A DNA stretch of 64,000 nt from Lucinisca nassula (lineage: Eukaryota; Mollusca; Bivalvia; Lucinida; Lucinidae), in the NCBI GenBank assembly GCA_963580285.1, contig OY757011.1, positions 102,330,316-102,394,315 of the forward strand, written 5' to 3'. Both the position numbers and the translations under genes were made by a program. Each line of letters opens with the position of its first letter. Positions within the stretch are counted from its first letter, which is position 1. A model generated the notes under the pieces. The model did no database searches and had not been told where the DNA came from. It worked only from the letters and a program-made list of their open reading frames with translations. Of the stretch, positions 62,216 through 64,000 are shown piece by piece.

Positions 62216-62735
62216 AAAACAAAGCAACGATAGTTTATTATCAATCAGCCATTTCAAACAAACAAACAAAGCCTGACGAAGAATGCAAAAGTATTTCATT
62301 GTTTAACTGGGGTTAATTTCCAGTAAATCTGTCCCTTACACTCTCGTTGAATCATCGACATCCGTACCCAGTAACGTCGACAATTGTACCCCGCAAACTT
62401 TCACTTCATCGACAGCCTTATCGATGAAACTATAAACAGTTCCACAGATGCATATAAAGACATGTTGACACACAAATAAAAGGTTATCGCGTATGTTAAT
62501 GATGTATCTGCATCATTTCGTCCTCGATATTCCATGACACTGAATAAGAGCCACGCATTTCCCCGGAAGTACTTATTTTATATATTTTCCCGTTTAATTC
62601 CGCTAAGCGTCAAAACAGGCTATCAGTCAGACTTCCAAAACACTTGAAACAACAGCAAACTATTTCACAAACGATTTGACACCACAAAAATGGACAGACA
62701 TACACAAAAATAACACATTTACAGCGAATTTATCG
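62216..62735. other. No gene seen
   Basis: Contains GACATCCGTACCCAGTAACGTCGACAATTGTACC-like short motifs related to the CTCGGTCGAC repeats that follow. No coding homology. Confidence 0.4.
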
Positions 62736-62835
62736 ACTACCCTCCTCTGTCGACATCCGTACTGCTCGGTCGACAACCGTATTTCTCGGTCGACAGCAGC
62801 TTTACACAGTACCGGCTCGGTCGACAACACAGGTA
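62736..62835. repeat. Short tandem CTCGGTCGACAACCGTATT
   Basis: Four imperfect ~20-bp units centred on CTCGGTCGACA. Confidence 0.7.
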
Positions 62836-62985
62836 TAGAAAATGGTATTACCCCCGTGTTAAAGGAACTCATTTTTTTATTTTTATTTGCGACGTCGTTG
62901 ACATCATAAAGGCCGCATAGACCTACAACGTGTGACGACCAAGCACCTAAACTAGTCAATTTACCCTTAATGCGATGCGTGAAAT

Positions 62986-63035
62986 ATAAAACACACACAC
63001 ACACGCACACGCGCACGCGCACACGCACACGCACA
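62986..63035. repeat. (CA)n/(CG) microsatellite
   Basis: ACACACACACGCACACGCGCACGC. Alternating purine-pyrimidine, about 50 bp. Confidence 0.9.
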
Positions 63036-63123
63036 TTATTTACGACAATACATGTATCTGTTCTGTTCTGTTCACATAATTGACATCATTACAGTAAATG
63101 AACTCTCAATTCTTCCCGAATGT

Positions 63124-63450
63124 GTGCGTGTGAATTCGGGTTTAAGACGCTTTCAACAATTTTTCAGTCATATTACGACGGTGTCTGGTTGCGACAGGGA
63201 GCTCAATGCTCACTTTTATAGTGCTGCCTCACTGAAGTATCATGTCCCAGACACATTACATGATACCACACCCAGTCACATTATCCTGACACTGGGTCAA
63301 CCAGTCCTAGCTCTATCCCGTTAATCTGAGTGCCAAGCGAGGAGCAGCTAGTACTATTTTTAACGACTTTGGTATTTCGCGGCCCGGGATCGAACCCGTG
63401 ACCTCCCGTTCCCCGGAGCGGACACTCTACAAACTGAGCTATCGGGGCCG
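63124..63450 (-). mobile_element. tRNA-derived SINE, (CA)n family
   Basis: Second copy of 344-664. The tRNA-like head is 63449-63378; the body matches throughout, with GTGTGCGTGTGAATTCGGG at its 3' end. Confidence 0.8.
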
Positions 63451-63535
63451 AATAAAATTCTTCCTACGAACACTTATTTATATGCTTGTAATATCATTTC
63501 ATCAGCAAAATAACTCGTGAGGCCCTTGTCTAAGA

Positions 63536-63837
63536 CATCACGAAAACACGTCTATTTTAACCCCGCTTTTATATAGTAAAACTGGGGTTAACGGGGGTAA
63601 ACCTTATTTTTCTTATTTCTGCTGTAAAATATAGATTGTGGGTAATCGTTAGAACCGCCTCATCGAGGCGGTTCTAACGAGTACAAACGAACCGCCTCAT
63701 CGAGGCGGTTCTAACGAGTACCCACAATCTATATTTTGAGCAGAAATAAGAAAAATATCGCAATTTTTCATCTTAAAATTTGAGTTATTTCGGCGATAAA
63801 GTTTACAATGTATTTGAATAGACGTGTTTTCGTAATG
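63536..63837 (-). mobile_element. CATNACGA palindromic MITE with a duplicated hairpin half
   Basis: 302 bp, CATCACGAAAACACGTCTAT to ATAGACGTGTTTTCGTAATG. The hairpin AACCGCCTCATCGAGGCGGT occurs twice, separated by TCTAACGAGTACAAACG, adding about 21 bp to the family length. Confidence 0.85.
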
Positions 63838-64000
63838 GAGTTCGTCCTGTTGATGATGAAGATTTGCTAAACATGTCTGTTAAAGTTCACGTCCCCTCAA
63901 CACCTAAGGTCATATAGAGACGGGACAAAGGTTTCCCAACAACCGGGAGTCAAAAGCTATGGATCGAACACGCGATCCGACGTTACACTGTAAAATCAAA

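Overview
The window is animal nuclear DNA, almost certainly from a bivalve mollusc. It has spliced genes with GT/AG introns, tRNA-derived SINEs, Tc1/mariner, LINE and Penelope-like elements, very many palindromic MITEs, and satellite arrays ending in a CTCACC/GGTGAG hairpin. I infer 'bivalve' from this repeat repertoire; no marker gene in the window settles it.

Host gene. One host protein-coding gene can be supported. It is a nine-coding-exon gene on the minus strand, from an ATG at 39340 to a TAA at 12893, encoding a dual oxidase maturation factor (DUOXA). The exons are 39340-39146, 36225-36168, 33495-33361, 30404-30312, 25216-25063, 24264-24050, 19631-19512, 13775-13522 and 13099-12893. All eight introns are GT..AG, all phases agree, and the total is 1431 nt (476 codons plus stop). 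DUOXA proteins help dual oxidases leave the ER and work at the cell surface.

Layout. 1-12.3 kb: SINEs, MITEs, a decayed mariner (2761-3732), a frame-broken Penelope-like retroelement (about 4890-8060) and a higher-order satellite (9.03-10.86 kb). 12.3-39.4 kb: DUOXA, with introns packed with MITEs, SINEs, a broken LINE (20.95-23.96 kb), a mariner nested in a SINE (31.4-33.0 kb) and tandem arrays. 39.4-48.5 kb: MITEs, SINE-like repeats and a satellite of about 145 bp units. 48.5-57.1 kb: a GC-rich island with a degraded protein-primed-type DNA polymerase B gene (51386-55119, minus), a small helix-turn-helix-like ORF, a Cys-rich ORF and a TFIIS-like ORF. This looks like a remnant of a Polinton/Maverick or adintovirus-like element, and inverted copies of a GGCCGAGGTGTC minisatellite flank it. 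57.1-64 kb: more palindromes, a second mariner copy (58944-60286), a 213-bp TTAA MITE, a convincing hammerhead ribozyme (61752-61797), and SINEs.

Most notable points. (1) The DUOXA gene has to be assembled from exons, because its reading frame is split by introns. (2) In at least three DUOXA introns a MITE begins within 5-9 nt of the 5' splice site; exon 5 is hemmed on both sides. (3) About 16 copies of a ~280-bp MITE carry a ~50-bp near-perfect central hairpin, and several copies are broken at the hairpin centre. (4) The hammerhead motif has a complete catalytic core. (5) The polymerase-B island has accessory genes.
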